A stretch of 64,000 nt of DNA, from contig CAJNOJ010000076.1 in the NCBI GenBank assembly GCA_905250025.1, forward strand, positions 186,001-250,000, read 5' to 3'. Each line of letters starts with the position of its first letter. Position 1 is the stretch's first letter. The position numbers and the translations under genes were made by a program. Origin of the DNA: Adineta ricciae (Eukaryota > Rotifera > Eurotatoria > Adinetida > Adinetidae). This document shows, piece by piece, positions 1-10,700 of this stretch. The notes under the pieces are model-generated. The model did not search any database and was not told the DNA's origin. It worked only from the letters and a program-made list of their open reading frames with translations.

Positions 1-684
1 ATGGACAATGGTGATCGAAATTCATTACACAAACATTACATGTTGAACAATGCGAGACGCGTGGCGAACGATAAAGTCGACATGTATAACAATATGCTGA
101 TTTACAAGGGAAATTTTGAACGAGTATTGTTCGCGGTGGAGGAATTGAAGGAAAATAATTTCCATTTCTATAATGAAAACCGAGGTGAACACGACGAAGA
201 AAATGATCGTATTTACAGATCAGTCTGAATATTATTTTCCTTCTCCGTTTGAAGAATCTCATCGGCATTAGGTCGCGGCACAATACCAGGATCGTGCAAA
301 GCTGCAAATAAGTAATTTGATATCGTATAAAAGAGTGCCAAAGCAAAAAGAATCGGAAAATAGACGTGACCATGAGTGACAAGAATAGGAAAACTAGATT
401 TGTAAAAGTGAAAAGGCGATATTCTGAGCAAACTCAAGAAAAAAAGACACTTACTCCCAGCCAATGTGTAAACCCGACAAGATTAACATAAAGCCTACAA
501 CAGCAACAACTACACCCCAAGATTTATACGTCCAACAAGAACGAAAATACGAAACAGTACTACTGGGATAAATCTAATTTGAGAAGAATAAATGAACGAT
601 GTTCGTAGAGTGTGATGAATTACTCACTCGTCCCCGTCGAGCATATGAAGTAGGTGTTAAACGCACTATAACATCGGATGACAT
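1..684 (-). CDS. Palmitoyltransferase ZDHHC (N-terminal part, 3' end beyond the window)
   Basis: S-acyltransferase that attaches palmitate to protein cysteines in Golgi or plasma membranes. Joined exons (complement): 628..684, 455..573, 217..423, 1..167. All junctions keep frame. The start is ATG at 684 (MSSDVIVRL). A first membrane segment (SWGVVVAVVGFMLIL) is followed by a second (YFPILFALALFYTIS). The family signature DPGIVPRPNADE follows, then the cysteine-rich domain with spaced Cys/His pairs (YCYTC, SHCSTCNVC) ending in DHHCP at the window edge. In the family the DHHC cysteine is the acylated catalytic residue. The order DPG motif, CRD, DHHC resembles the ZDHHC9/14/18 group, but the subgroup is not certain. 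The C-terminal half, with two more membrane segments, lies left of the window. The gene is divergent from the beta-lactamase-like gene, with 370 bp between start codons. Confidence 0.88.
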
Positions 685-1003
685 AAGAAGTCAATTAAAA
701 TATTGAACTAAGAAGGATCATATACAAAATTATTCAATCTATAAGAACAAAATCGAGTTAGGAGCGAAGCGATTGATCTTACTTTTCCTTTGTAAGCGCA
801 TAGAGAGGAAATAAAAATTTGCCTATTTTGATAAATTAGTCTAACCGTCAAAGAAAATCTTACGTTTGGTTGCAATTTTGTCACATCATCGAGATCTCCT
901 CATCAACGAGTGAAAACAGAGCAAACTATCCGTTCTCCTTTCTGTTCTCTTTCTTTCATATAAACCCACGTTTTTTTTCCTTCCTCTTTCTCTCTTCTCT
1001 TGC

Positions 1004-1005
1004 AG
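1004..1005 (+). promoter_or_regulatory. Acceptor-like AG after a pyrimidine tract, 5' of the beta-lactamase-like gene
   Basis: A long T/C tract (971-1003) ends in TGCAG, 49 nt before the start codon at 1055. No donor or upstream coding exon is visible. It could be a trans-splice (spliced-leader) acceptor or the end of a 5' UTR intron. Similar AGs precede several other starts in this window (see findings). Confidence 0.35.
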
Positions 1006-1054
1006 AAAAAGAGAAAAACAACAATAGCAAACAAGGTCATTTATATGAAAAACG

Positions 1055-2305
1055 ATGGAATCTTCTAAAATAAATAAGAAATCGAAGTCATCATGGCTTT
1101 GTGGAACAAAGAAAAGTAAGCATTTTTGAGTAAAATAAGAATATTATCCAATCTCGGCAATTTTTTCTTTTGATAGATTTGTCGGAAATTGAAGATGAAA
1201 TCGTCCAAGAAGCTGACGATTATTTGCAGTCACTTGTCAGCTCGAAAACCTTCAGTGGTTCAGTGCTACTCGCTCGAGATAATGAAATCATACTTATCAA
1301 AGGTTATGGCTGTGCAGAATATATACTCCAAGAGAAAAACACTAGTCAAACAATCTTTCGTACTGGTAGTGTGACAAAGCCATTTACGGCAGTCATTATT
1401 CTTCAGTTAATCGAAAGAAAGTTATTGAAACTCAACGATAAATTATTATTATTCTATCCAGATTATCCACATGGGAATGAAATCACAGTCAAACATTTAC
1501 TTTCGCATACATCTGGTATCGAAAACTATACTGACATGGAAAGTTTTGAGAACATGTGCACGAAAAGTTTAACTATTGATCAATTGATTGACGTCTTCAA
1601 GAATGAACCATTAACGTCTAAACCCGGATCAAAATACAATTATTCAAATTCAAATGTAAGTGCAAATGTTTGTCTATTTCAAAGAATATCTCGGCTCTTT
1701 AGTATATTTTACTAGGTTTAATTATCGAAAAAGTGACAGGAAAGTCGTATGAAACAAATCTTCGCGAGTTAATTCTCGAACCATGCCATATGAATGATAC
1801 AGGTTATGAATGCGATTGCATTGACATATCATCCATAAAACAGAATAGACGAGCATGTGGTTATATTTGTAATACGGATTCGAATGGATTTGAAACATGC
1901 CGTTTTATTGATATGTCAACAGCTCGGAGTGCTGGAGGTATTTACTCGACAGTAGAAGATTTGTATCGATTTGATAAAGCTTTGTATGGAGAGAAGCTAT
2001 TGAAAAATCGAACGAAGAAACTTATGTTCAAACCTGTTCGAGAACACTATGCACTTGGGTAGAACGAATCCGTGAAATTTTCATGCAAAATATGATTTTG
2101 TTCGGATTTTAGTTGGGAAGTTCATCGATTAAAACATCGAGGAATCAAACAGCAGCATACTGGTCAAATTTTTGGTTTTGAAAGCTGTTTAGTTCGTTTT
2201 CCTGATGATCATGCGTCTATTATAATCTTAAGTAATCTCGAACAAACGTCGGTCGAAAGTCTTATTGAAGATTTAACTGATATTTTATTTCAAACGAATA
2301 AGTAA
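1055..2305 (+). CDS. Serine beta-lactamase-like protein (LACTB / class C / PBP-like)
   Basis: Serine hydrolase of the beta-lactamase/penicillin-binding fold. Exons 1055..1115, 1177..1655, 1703..2058, 2113..2305 give 362 aa. An in-frame TGA at 1046 fixes the ATG at 1055. Visible motifs are S-x-x-K at Ser85-Lys88 (TGSVTKPFTA), Y-x-N at Tyr176-Asn178 (YNYSNSN) and a C-terminal HTGQIFGF in place of the K-T-G triad. LLSHTSGI and LGLIIEKVTG are typical of the family. There is no clear signal peptide. The N-terminus is short and basic (MESSKINKKSKSSW). The substrate cannot be read from sequence: animal LACTB is a mitochondrial filament-forming peptidase, and many bdelloid relatives look bacterial. 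The three introns show the gene is settled in a eukaryotic genome. Confidence 0.88.
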
Positions 2306-2857
2306 ATTCAGGATGGTTGTTCGAAAACACGCTCAAAAACCTCTCCTGCGCAATAAAAGCCTTCTTCGACGTTTTGTGCCCATTTTTCGCTGCCGATTGA
2401 AATGTTTCTCATTAAATATAACAATAAATCAATTATTAGCTAAGGTAGGCGTGCCAGCATGTAAGACTCATTTTTATTGACACGCTCTTCATTGATATAA
2501 GAGAATTTTGCGCCAGAAGTCAACATCAATGCGGAAACACCTACTTTGAACATTTCCGTCTTTCTTCTTCCTTGTTTTCCGCAGAGATCATCTGGCCATG
2601 TTCATGTTTCTATTCAGAGGAAAAGGCGACTCATGCACTATATTGACATGAATGAATAATCAAGAATGGATCGTGATGATTGACTCATTGTTCTAGAACT
2701 TACTCAGAAAACATCATTAAAGAGGTATAACTTGTTACAGTTTATTGTAGTCATGCGGATTAATTAAGATGTATGTATGAAAACTATATTATCAGTCATG
2801 TTTTATTGAATCTATGACGGACAACAATAACAAGCTGATCTGTACAAAACAAATGAT
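2306..2857. other. Intergenic, convergent 3' ends
   Basis: About 550 bp between the 3' ends of the beta-lactamase-like gene and MTO1. It is AT-rich and should hold both 3' UTRs. I see no gene or repeat in it. Confidence 0.6.
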
Positions 2858-5373
2858 TTAAGCATTCAACGTCGATGTTTGTGGTTGTTTTTTCAAAGCT
2901 TTTAACAGACAAAATATTGTAGCTGGTGTAATTCCAGGTATCCGACTAGCCGAGCCGAGTGTCGTCGGTCGGACTTCTTCTAACCTCTGTTTTGCCTCAT
3001 TCGATATGGCTAAGATTTGATAATCAAATGAATCAGGAATAATAAATGCTTCATCTCGTTTGACTTCATCGATTTCATCTTTTTGTCGTTTTGTTAAGTG
3101 TTCATAAACAGCATCGAGACAAATACGTTCGACTAATTCACGATCAGCTAAAAGCATCGAACGAATTCCTTGATCATTAGGCACGAAAGCAAGCCATTTC
3201 TCGTTGTCCATCATATAAGGTGCTTGATGAACCAATGAATACATTGATTTTAATGTTTCATCTCGGCATGGAGTCAGCTCTGGTTGTGACATCAATAAAC
3301 GACGCCAAACGTGCACTGGTTTAATTAGATTTTGTAAACATTCTTTAGCTCGATCATAGTTTGCTTTGAATGATTTGAATTGATTGTAACGTTGTTCACT
3401 AACACATCCAATGTCATAACCGGCTTGAGTCAAACGAAGATCAGCATTATCTGCTCTGAAAAGAAACTGTGCTTAAAAGTATACATAGAAATTATTTCTT
3501 ACCGAAGCGATATGCGATATTCACTTCGCGCTGTAAACATTCGGTATGGTTCGGTTGCACCCAGTAATGTGAGATCATCAATCATTACACCAATATATCC
3601 TTCACCTGTAAACCATTCGGTCATGAAATCATTCGTACGGAAATGATTTACCTCGACTGATTGTAAACATTGGCTTATTTAATATTTTACACGCACTATT
3701 AATGCCAGCAATAATTCCTTGACCTGCAGCTTCTTCGTACCCAGTTGTTCTACAGAAAATAGAACATTGAAACTTCAGAATTCGCATCATAGATAGCTAC
3801 CCGTTAATTTGTCCTGCAAAGAATAAATTTGTGACACGTTTTGTTTCTAAGCTTGGTTTAATTTCTCTCGGATCTATGAAGTCGTATTCAACGCCATAAC
3901 CGGGTCGAACCATATTCACATTTTCGAGAGATGGAATCGTTCGAAGCATGCGTAATTGAACATCAACAGGCATTGTGCAACTTAAACCTTGCGGATATGT
4001 CAAATCCGAATCAAATCCTTCTGAAAAATGGTTATTGCAAAAGGCAATACGATATCATTCAAGTAAATATCTATTATAAACGAACCAGGCTCTAGCCAAA
4101 CGGGATGTGTTTGATTTTTGAAACGGAGAATTTTCGATTCGATCGATGGACAGTAACGTGGTCCAGTCACATCCTGTGTAACATGTCGACTTAAGTGAGC
4201 GTTTCGGCGGACGATATCAGCTAGTTCGGGTGTAGTCATAGTTAGATGACAATCTAATTGTTGTTCAGGTGTGATCCAAACACGTTTGTTTAAAAAAGAG
4301 AACGGTAATGGAGGATTGTCACCTCGATGTGCAGTTGTTTTTCTGAAGTCAATCGTTTTCGTTTCCAATCGTGCCGGTGTACCTAATTCATTGGAAAAGA
4401 ATGTTTTATCGCAATAGAGAAACAGCAAATGAAATCTTACCGGTTTTCAAACGTCCCATTTTGAATCCGATTCTCTCGATCGACTTAGCCAAATCAATCG
4501 CCGGTTGATCGTTTAATCGTCCAGCTGGTTTCTGTTCCTCCATACCCAAATTGATACATCCACGTAAAAATGTTCCAGTTGTAATTATCACTGCATGACT
4601 AGGAATTAAACTATGATTGTCAAGTGTAATACCAGTAATGCGTGATTGACTCTCATCCATAACAATATCACGAACAGCAGCAGCCATGACGTGTAAATTA
4701 GGTGTATTCAGTATTTCAGTTTGCATTGCTTGTTTATATAGTTTACGATCGATTTGTGCTCGATATCCCCATACGGCTCGACCTTTGCTTCGATTGAGAA
4801 CTTTATAATGCACGCCCGTTCGATCACAAAGACGACCACAGAGACCGCTACAAAAGTTTAATATTTTAGTGAAAAATTATCTGAGTTTACGAAAAAGAAA
4901 CATCATACTCGAGAGCATCAATTTCACGCATTAAATGTCCTTTACCAATGCCACCAAACGATGGATTACAAGACATTTCACCAATAGTTTCTATTTTATG
5001 AGTGATCTAGAAATAGAATATTTCAATCGATTGAAAAATTTTCTTGCAAATCTGATCTTACCAGAAGTGTTCGAACACCCATTCGTGCAGATGCATGTGC
5101 CGCTAAATTAAGATCAAATTAGCCGAGAATAAGACTTTCCAATTTGTATCATCTACCTTCACAACCAGCATGACCACCTCCCACAACAATAACATCGTAT
5201 GGTTGAAAAATAGAAGTATTTATTGGCTGTTGAATAACGCCTTGAGTTGGAACTGACTGGAATTCAGATTTCAATCGAGATCCATTCATCAACGTTGAAA
5301 GCCAAACACGTGTGTTAGCCAATGATGATAGACGAAAAGATTTCAAGTTATATTTTGCAATATAAACCATCAT
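2858..5373 (-). CDS. MTO1: MTO1/MnmG: tRNA 5-carboxymethylaminomethyl-uridine modification enzyme, mitochondrial
   Basis: FAD enzyme that, with GTPBP3 (MnmE), makes the taurinomethyl/carboxymethylaminomethyl group on wobble U34 of mitochondrial tRNAs. Nine exons (complement): 5157..5373, 5062..5102, 4909..5006, 4441..4847, 4086..4382, 3801..4020, 3652..3749, 3503..3605, 2858..3455. All phases match, giving 692 aa, the usual length. The N-terminal 55 residues are basic and free of acids at first ([17 protein letters not shown]), as in a mitochondrial presequence. The FAD-binding motif [12 protein letters not shown] spans residues 61-72. Family blocks [42 protein letters not shown] and [13 protein letters not shown] are all present. 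The C-terminal helical domain that contacts MnmE ends with [10 protein letters not shown] possible acceptor AG lies at 5399-5400, 26 nt before the start. Confidence 0.95.
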
Positions 5374-5730
5374 CGATATAGTTTTACAGAGCGCTGTGCT
5401 AATTTACTTAAAGTCCGACCCGATCAGTTGTAGCAAGTCAATGATGATTCTTTCATATCCAACTTATTGGTCAATAACAACAACGGTAGATGTCACTGAT
5501 ACGCAGAATTCAATCATATCTACAACAAAAGAAGATTTCCAGCTAAAATATCCACTGGAAATCAACATATATAAAAAAAATCAACACACCAATTTGTTTT
5601 TCTCTTAAAAAAATAGCTTTCGAATGTATGATGCATGAGAAACATATACAACTAGACATTTATTTCAATTGTCACATCATCCAGCTCTTTTCATTTCTGC
5701 AGCATAAGTCTATGTTGTTGTACTATTGTT
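5374..5730. other. Intergenic, 5' of MTO1
   Basis: AT-rich DNA that must contain the MTO1 promoter. Short open frames here show no family signal. I see nothing else. Confidence 0.5.
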
Positions 5731-5735
5731 AGCGG

Positions 5736-5948
5736 CTCTCGTTCGCAAGAGTGACTGCAGTTTATTTTCCCTATAAAACATACGTACACACACCCTCAAA
5801 AAGAACAACCCAGGTCGAACAGTCCGGCCTGGAAGCGGCCGGTTCCGTGGTATCCCCGATGAGTGGAGCCGGTGACCAGATTTATCTGGTTTGGGCCGGA
5901 ACCGACAGGAACCATTGTCTTGCAGGAAGGATGAAAAAATCGTTTTTT
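5736..5948 (+). ncRNA. Candidate structured RNA gene with TATA box and T6 terminator (unidentified)
   Basis: A GC-rich island in AT-rich DNA. It holds a hairpin-forming CTCTCGTTCGCAAGAG (5736-5751), a TATAAAA (5772-5778), then a block from about 5800 with nested complementarity: CCGGCC/GGCCGG around a 7-nt loop (5824-5842), CGGTTCCG pairing with CGGAACCG (about 5840-5903), and ACCAGA-TTTA-TCTGGT (5875-5890). A run of six T lies at 5943-5948. TATA about 28 nt upstream and an oligo-T end are what a type 3 Pol III gene would show. I could not match it to U6, 7SK, RNase P/MRP, SRP, Y RNA or tRNA-Sec. Alternatives are a promoter-bearing fragment of a mobile element or a decayed coding remnant. Confidence 0.3.
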
Positions 5949-6321
5949 GAAAACCAGAAGAGAAAAGAAATTAATTGAGGTTTCACAGAGTGTAGGCACA
6001 GTGAAAGAGCGTCACACATCGAATGTTGTACAAAAAGTATAGTTACCAAATGTATTCGTTTCGATATTGTCGCCGTTGAATGTAAATTGACGTCTTGATT
6101 TGCATTGAGGTCTGTAATGGCGGTTTCATTTGTTTTGGTCGATGAGTAAATTGAACCATCTGAGTATCACCGGCGATAATAACGAGAATCAGTGATGATG
6201 CGATCTTGGGATATTCATCGTGTCAATGTCCTTTGTCAGTCTTATCGATGTGAATCGTCAATCACTCCAATGTACGTTGTCGGTCTTCATTTTAGGCGTA
6301 GTGATTGAGTAATGATAATAA

Positions 6322-7316
6322 TCATTTTGTCGCTGTAGTCGTCGCTATTAAAGAAGATTTTTTGTTTCGTCGTTCTTTTTGTTTTGTTTGTAATGTTCGT
6401 TCGATTTTATTAGCTTGCCTATTTTTTGTTTTTGTTTTTATTTTTGACTCCAACGTTCGTAATATTAGCTGCGCGCGATGTAGCTGATTGGTACCTTCTT
6501 TTCCCCATCTTCTTTCATTTCGTCCGATTCGAAATTTACAGGAAGCGGCTGGAAACTGGGTTTGAACTTCCAGTCGGAATCCGGTGGCAATTAAGTCCTC
6601 GGAAAATGAACTTAACTGATCGGGCCGCAATTACCTGGAGATAATAAATTGGTCGTACGATTTGGTGTTTGAAGTCTGCACGGGTTCGTTCCTTCTCTTT
6701 ATACTTTTCGTTTTTTCGCCGTTGAATTTCTCCTCTGTTCGCTGAGGTTGTGGTTTGTTGTTCTGATTCATGCAGTTGACTGATCTCTTCTTCTGTCACT
6801 TGGACGATTAATTCTTGTTGCTGTTCTGGCCCTATTGATGATTTTGGGCTGTCTTGCTAGTATTTCGATAATTTCTTCGTCTTCGCTAACGTCAATGCAA
6901 TAATCGACATACATTTTGGTGTCATTGTCCGTTTGTTGCGGATTCATTCGAAAGTATAATTCTGTGACTGATGTACAATCGTAGACTGCATATTTGATCA
7001 GATCTTTTCGAGTTCGTTGCTCGATTCCCATGTCGGGATTTTTTTTGGAATAATTATCTTCTCCATGTTCCTAGAATGAAATCAAAACCATTGATTGTTA
7101 ACGATTTGTCGATGGTTTTTCTTAATTCCGTGATAACTGCCGATTGTAATGAATATTTGTTAGTTGCTCGGCCATCGTCATCGGAATCTTCAATATTAGG
7201 TGTATCGAGGAATGCACCTGTTGTGAAAACACATTCTTCCGTTTCCGGATGTGTGATTCCTCCATCTTCTCGATCCTGAAATAGAGCTTGTAACTTTCTA
7301 GGTGGGATCTCATCAA
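6322..7316 (-). pseudogene. Decayed element with an exonuclease-like fragment (fossil)
   Basis: The reverse strand between about 7300 and 6320 reads as broken protein-like stretches. One has the family-like segment KDLIKYAVYDCTSVTELYF. YAVYD fits the Exo III motif (Y-x3-D) of DEDDy 3'-5' exonucleases. It follows an acidic stretch and is followed by a Lys/Arg-rich stretch (RRKNEKYKEKERTR). It looks like an old copy of a multi-copy bdelloid element carrying an RNase H-fold exonuclease. The family is not identified, terminal repeats were not found, and it is clearly broken. The GC-rich block at 5.74-5.95 kb might belong to the same element. Confidence 0.35.
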
Positions 7317-7713
7317 TTTTTATTCATTCGATGTGCTCGAAATCGTGGAATTTCTTCCAGACTGGACTTGTAGATTCATGTAATCAGCATGAATAACTAA
7401 AAAACAATCATCCTTTGGTGTCTGGAGTTAAAACCATGTTTTTTCTCAACTATTTTCGTCATTATTCAGATACTTTTAATGAGCGAGGGTATGCCCACTG
7501 TGTCCATCTACTAACTGTTCCTTTTGATGAATTTTTCAGGTGAAATACAGGTAAGTCCTAGATATATTTTCGTTTTCAGAAGAATCCATCAAGCTTGGCA
7601 CAACGATAATTTTTAAAGTTGTTTATTCTGTTAGAGCCTAGTTTGCGCTGGAATATTGTTATATTTGATTATCGGTCCTTTCTCGTATTTTCTAAGATTG
7701 TAACAGGATATCC
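7317..7713. other. Intergenic, 5' of the FG-GAP gene
   Basis: About 400 bp, partly perhaps the outer edge of the decayed element. An in-frame TAA at 7693 lies just before the FG-GAP start. No further gene is seen. Confidence 0.4.
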
Positions 7714-10700
7714 ATGGATACTGCAGGCGATATAATTCAACAATCAGAGCCCAATAAAGAGCTTTCATCGGATCTAGTGAAAATAGACGATACAAACCAA
7801 AGTTTATCGACTTTAGGCGGTATTCATGAGCACACTCAATCATATCAATCTAGGTATATTTATTTGCGTGTCATCTAACAGATCATTATTGAAATTTCTG
7901 TTTTAAGTTCGAAATATCACAGTTATAAAATTTTTGGTGCATTTAGTCTCTTTACAATTATATGTATGCTTGCTGGAATTCTGGTTGTCTATTTTACAAC
8001 ACCGAATAAAACAAGTATATTTACTCCATCTTCAACATGGATACGTATAATATTTTCTCTCTCTTTCAATCGTTTCAGAAAACATATGTAAATCAGTTAT
8101 GGACACAGTTACTGATCAGTTGCTGAGTCAGGATTCTCATCCACAATTTCTTCTCACATTTGATTTCAACAATGATACTTTGATGGATATTGTCGTTGTT
8201 AACTCTGGTACAAACAATATTGGAATATTTTTTGGAAGAGCTAACGGAACATTCACTGAGCAAACGACTTTTTCAACTGGTGTTGGTTCTCAGCCATCAT
8301 CGATTGCAGTCGCTGATCTGAATAACGATGGATATTTAGATATCGTTGTATCTAACTATGGCTCTCATACTATTGGTATTCTCTTTGGCAATGCGAACGG
8401 AACATTCAGAGATCAGATAACGTATCCAGTTGGATCATCTCGTCCATTAAAGGTAGCACTTGATGATCTAAATAATGATTCATTTGTTGATATAGTTGTT
8501 GTTAACAATGGAACAAACATTGTTGGAATTCTTTTTGGATCTGACAATGCTACATTTCAGAGTCAAATTCAACTGTCATCCACTTACGATTCACTACCAA
8601 CATCAGTCATGGTCGATGACTTCAACAATGACAATTTTCTTGACATCTTTATTATTAATTCTGGTCTTCACAATATCCAATTGTATCTCGGTGATGCCAA
8701 TGCATCATTCACTAATCGAATAGTGACATCGACAGGAATAGGATTTTATCCGTTTGAAATGAATGCTAAAGATTTCAATCATGATAATCTTTTAGATGTT
8801 GTTGTTATCAGTTCAATTTCCAACAACATTCGCGTTTATTTTGGAAGTGTAAATGGAACATTCATCGAAGACAAAACATACTCAACTGGTTATAATTCGA
8901 AGCCAACAGGCGTTACTCTTGGTGATTTCAATCATGATGATCAAGTCGATATAGTGGTTTGCAATAGTGGTATCAACAATATCGGTGTTTTTCTAGGTTT
9001 AGGAAATGGAACATTCATGGATCAAGTGACGTTTTCGACTGGTGTAAACTCTAAACCATCGTCTGTGATCGGTGGAGACTTTAATAAAGATCAACGATTA
9101 GATATTGCTGTGGCTAATTATGCTACGAACAACATCGTCGTTCTTCTTGCTTATTCGAATGCTACTTTCTCGAAACAAAAGACTTACACATCTGACTCAG
9201 CATTTGAGCCAAACTCAGTAGGTATTGGTCAGTTTAATAATGACAGTCATTCTGATATTGTGGTCGTTGACAAAGTTAATAGCTTTATTGGAACTTTGAT
9301 GGGCAACGGTGATGGAACTTTTTCAAACTTGCGAACTTATCTCAGTGGCAATGATATACAACCAAGTGTAGTTGCTGTGGGTGATTTAAACCAAGATGGG
9401 TTTGATGATATTGTATTCGATAGGAACGATGTGTCGAGTTCTACTATGTCTGAAGAAAATCAGTATGATTACGATTTTTATTCATATTATGGGCCGTTTG
9501 TGGCTCGGAAAATTGAAATTCATCTCGGAAATAGTAGTGGTGTCTTTTGATACCTAAGTACATTAAATTTTGAATTGAATACCGACTCCTTATCGATTGT
9601 TATTTGTGATTTGAACACTGACACTCATCTTGATATAGTGATTGGAGCGATAGGCAGCCGCAGTATAAACGCGTTTTTAGGAGACGGTAATGGAAATTTC
9701 ACATCTGCATTTCATTCTGGAACTTCTGCTGCTTTCTCTGGATTCACCATTGCTGATCTGAATCATGATGGGAAACCCGATCTTGCTGTTACTTATTCAA
9801 CTTACAGCAATTCTTACGGCGCGACGGGCGTACTTCTCGGGAATGGTAATGGTATTTTTTCTAGTGAAGTGCAATACTCTACTGGTTATTATCCGCTAAC
9901 AAACGCTGTTGTTGCCAGTGATATAAATGGTGATAGTTTTATTGATCTGATTGTCGCCAATTTATGGGCTAATAATGTGGGTATTTTTCTCGGATATGGA
10001 AATGGATCATTTCAGCCGCAAAAAACTTATACTACGGGCGCCGACTCGCATCCAGCTTTAGTTTTTATTGGTGATTTCAATAATGACAGTATCGTGGACA
10101 TTCTTTTCAATTCTGAATCAGAGAAAGCAATTGTGATTTATCCGAACTATGGTAATGGAAGTTTTGCTGATCTCATCTTCTATCAAACTAGCACTACATC
10201 GCGTCCACAATCAGCTGCTATCGCTGATTTGAACCGTGACACTTTGTTGGATGTTGTCGTTGTTAATTCGGATGATAAGAACATAGGTGTTTTTCTTGGC
10301 TTTGCAAATGTAAACTTTATGAGTGCAGTGACATATTCGACTGAATCATCTCCTGGACCACGTTTCATTGTTACTGATGATTTCAACGAAGATCATCGGG
10401 TAGACTTTGTTGTCACTAACTATATCACCAATAATATTGAAGTTTTCTTGGGTGATGGTCGTGGAAATTTTCCTTTTCAGAATCATTATTCAACTGGTTC
10501 AATCTCATCACCCATCGCTACTAGTGTGAATGATTTCAACAACGACCAACATCGAGATATCGTCGTAGTCAATTCAGGCACTGACTCTTTTAGTATTTCA
10601 TATGGCGATGGCCATGGGAGTTTGCGAGAACAAATCAGTTATTCGCTTTCTGTTGATTCTAGTCCATATTCAGTTGACAGTGGAGATTTCAATAAAGACA

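Noticed and set aside
1-228. 75-aa plus-strand frame at the left edge
   Set aside because: It is the antisense of the DHHC zinc-finger exon of the palmitoyltransferase, which reads cleanly on the minus strand.
870-1073. Phe/Ser-rich frame before the beta-lactamase-like gene
   Set aside because: Built on a pyrimidine tract with a splice acceptor; no family signal.
5751-5999. Short frames on both strands across the GC-rich block
   Set aside because: Composition follows the inverted repeats, and neither frame continues. RNA or repeat origin explains it better.
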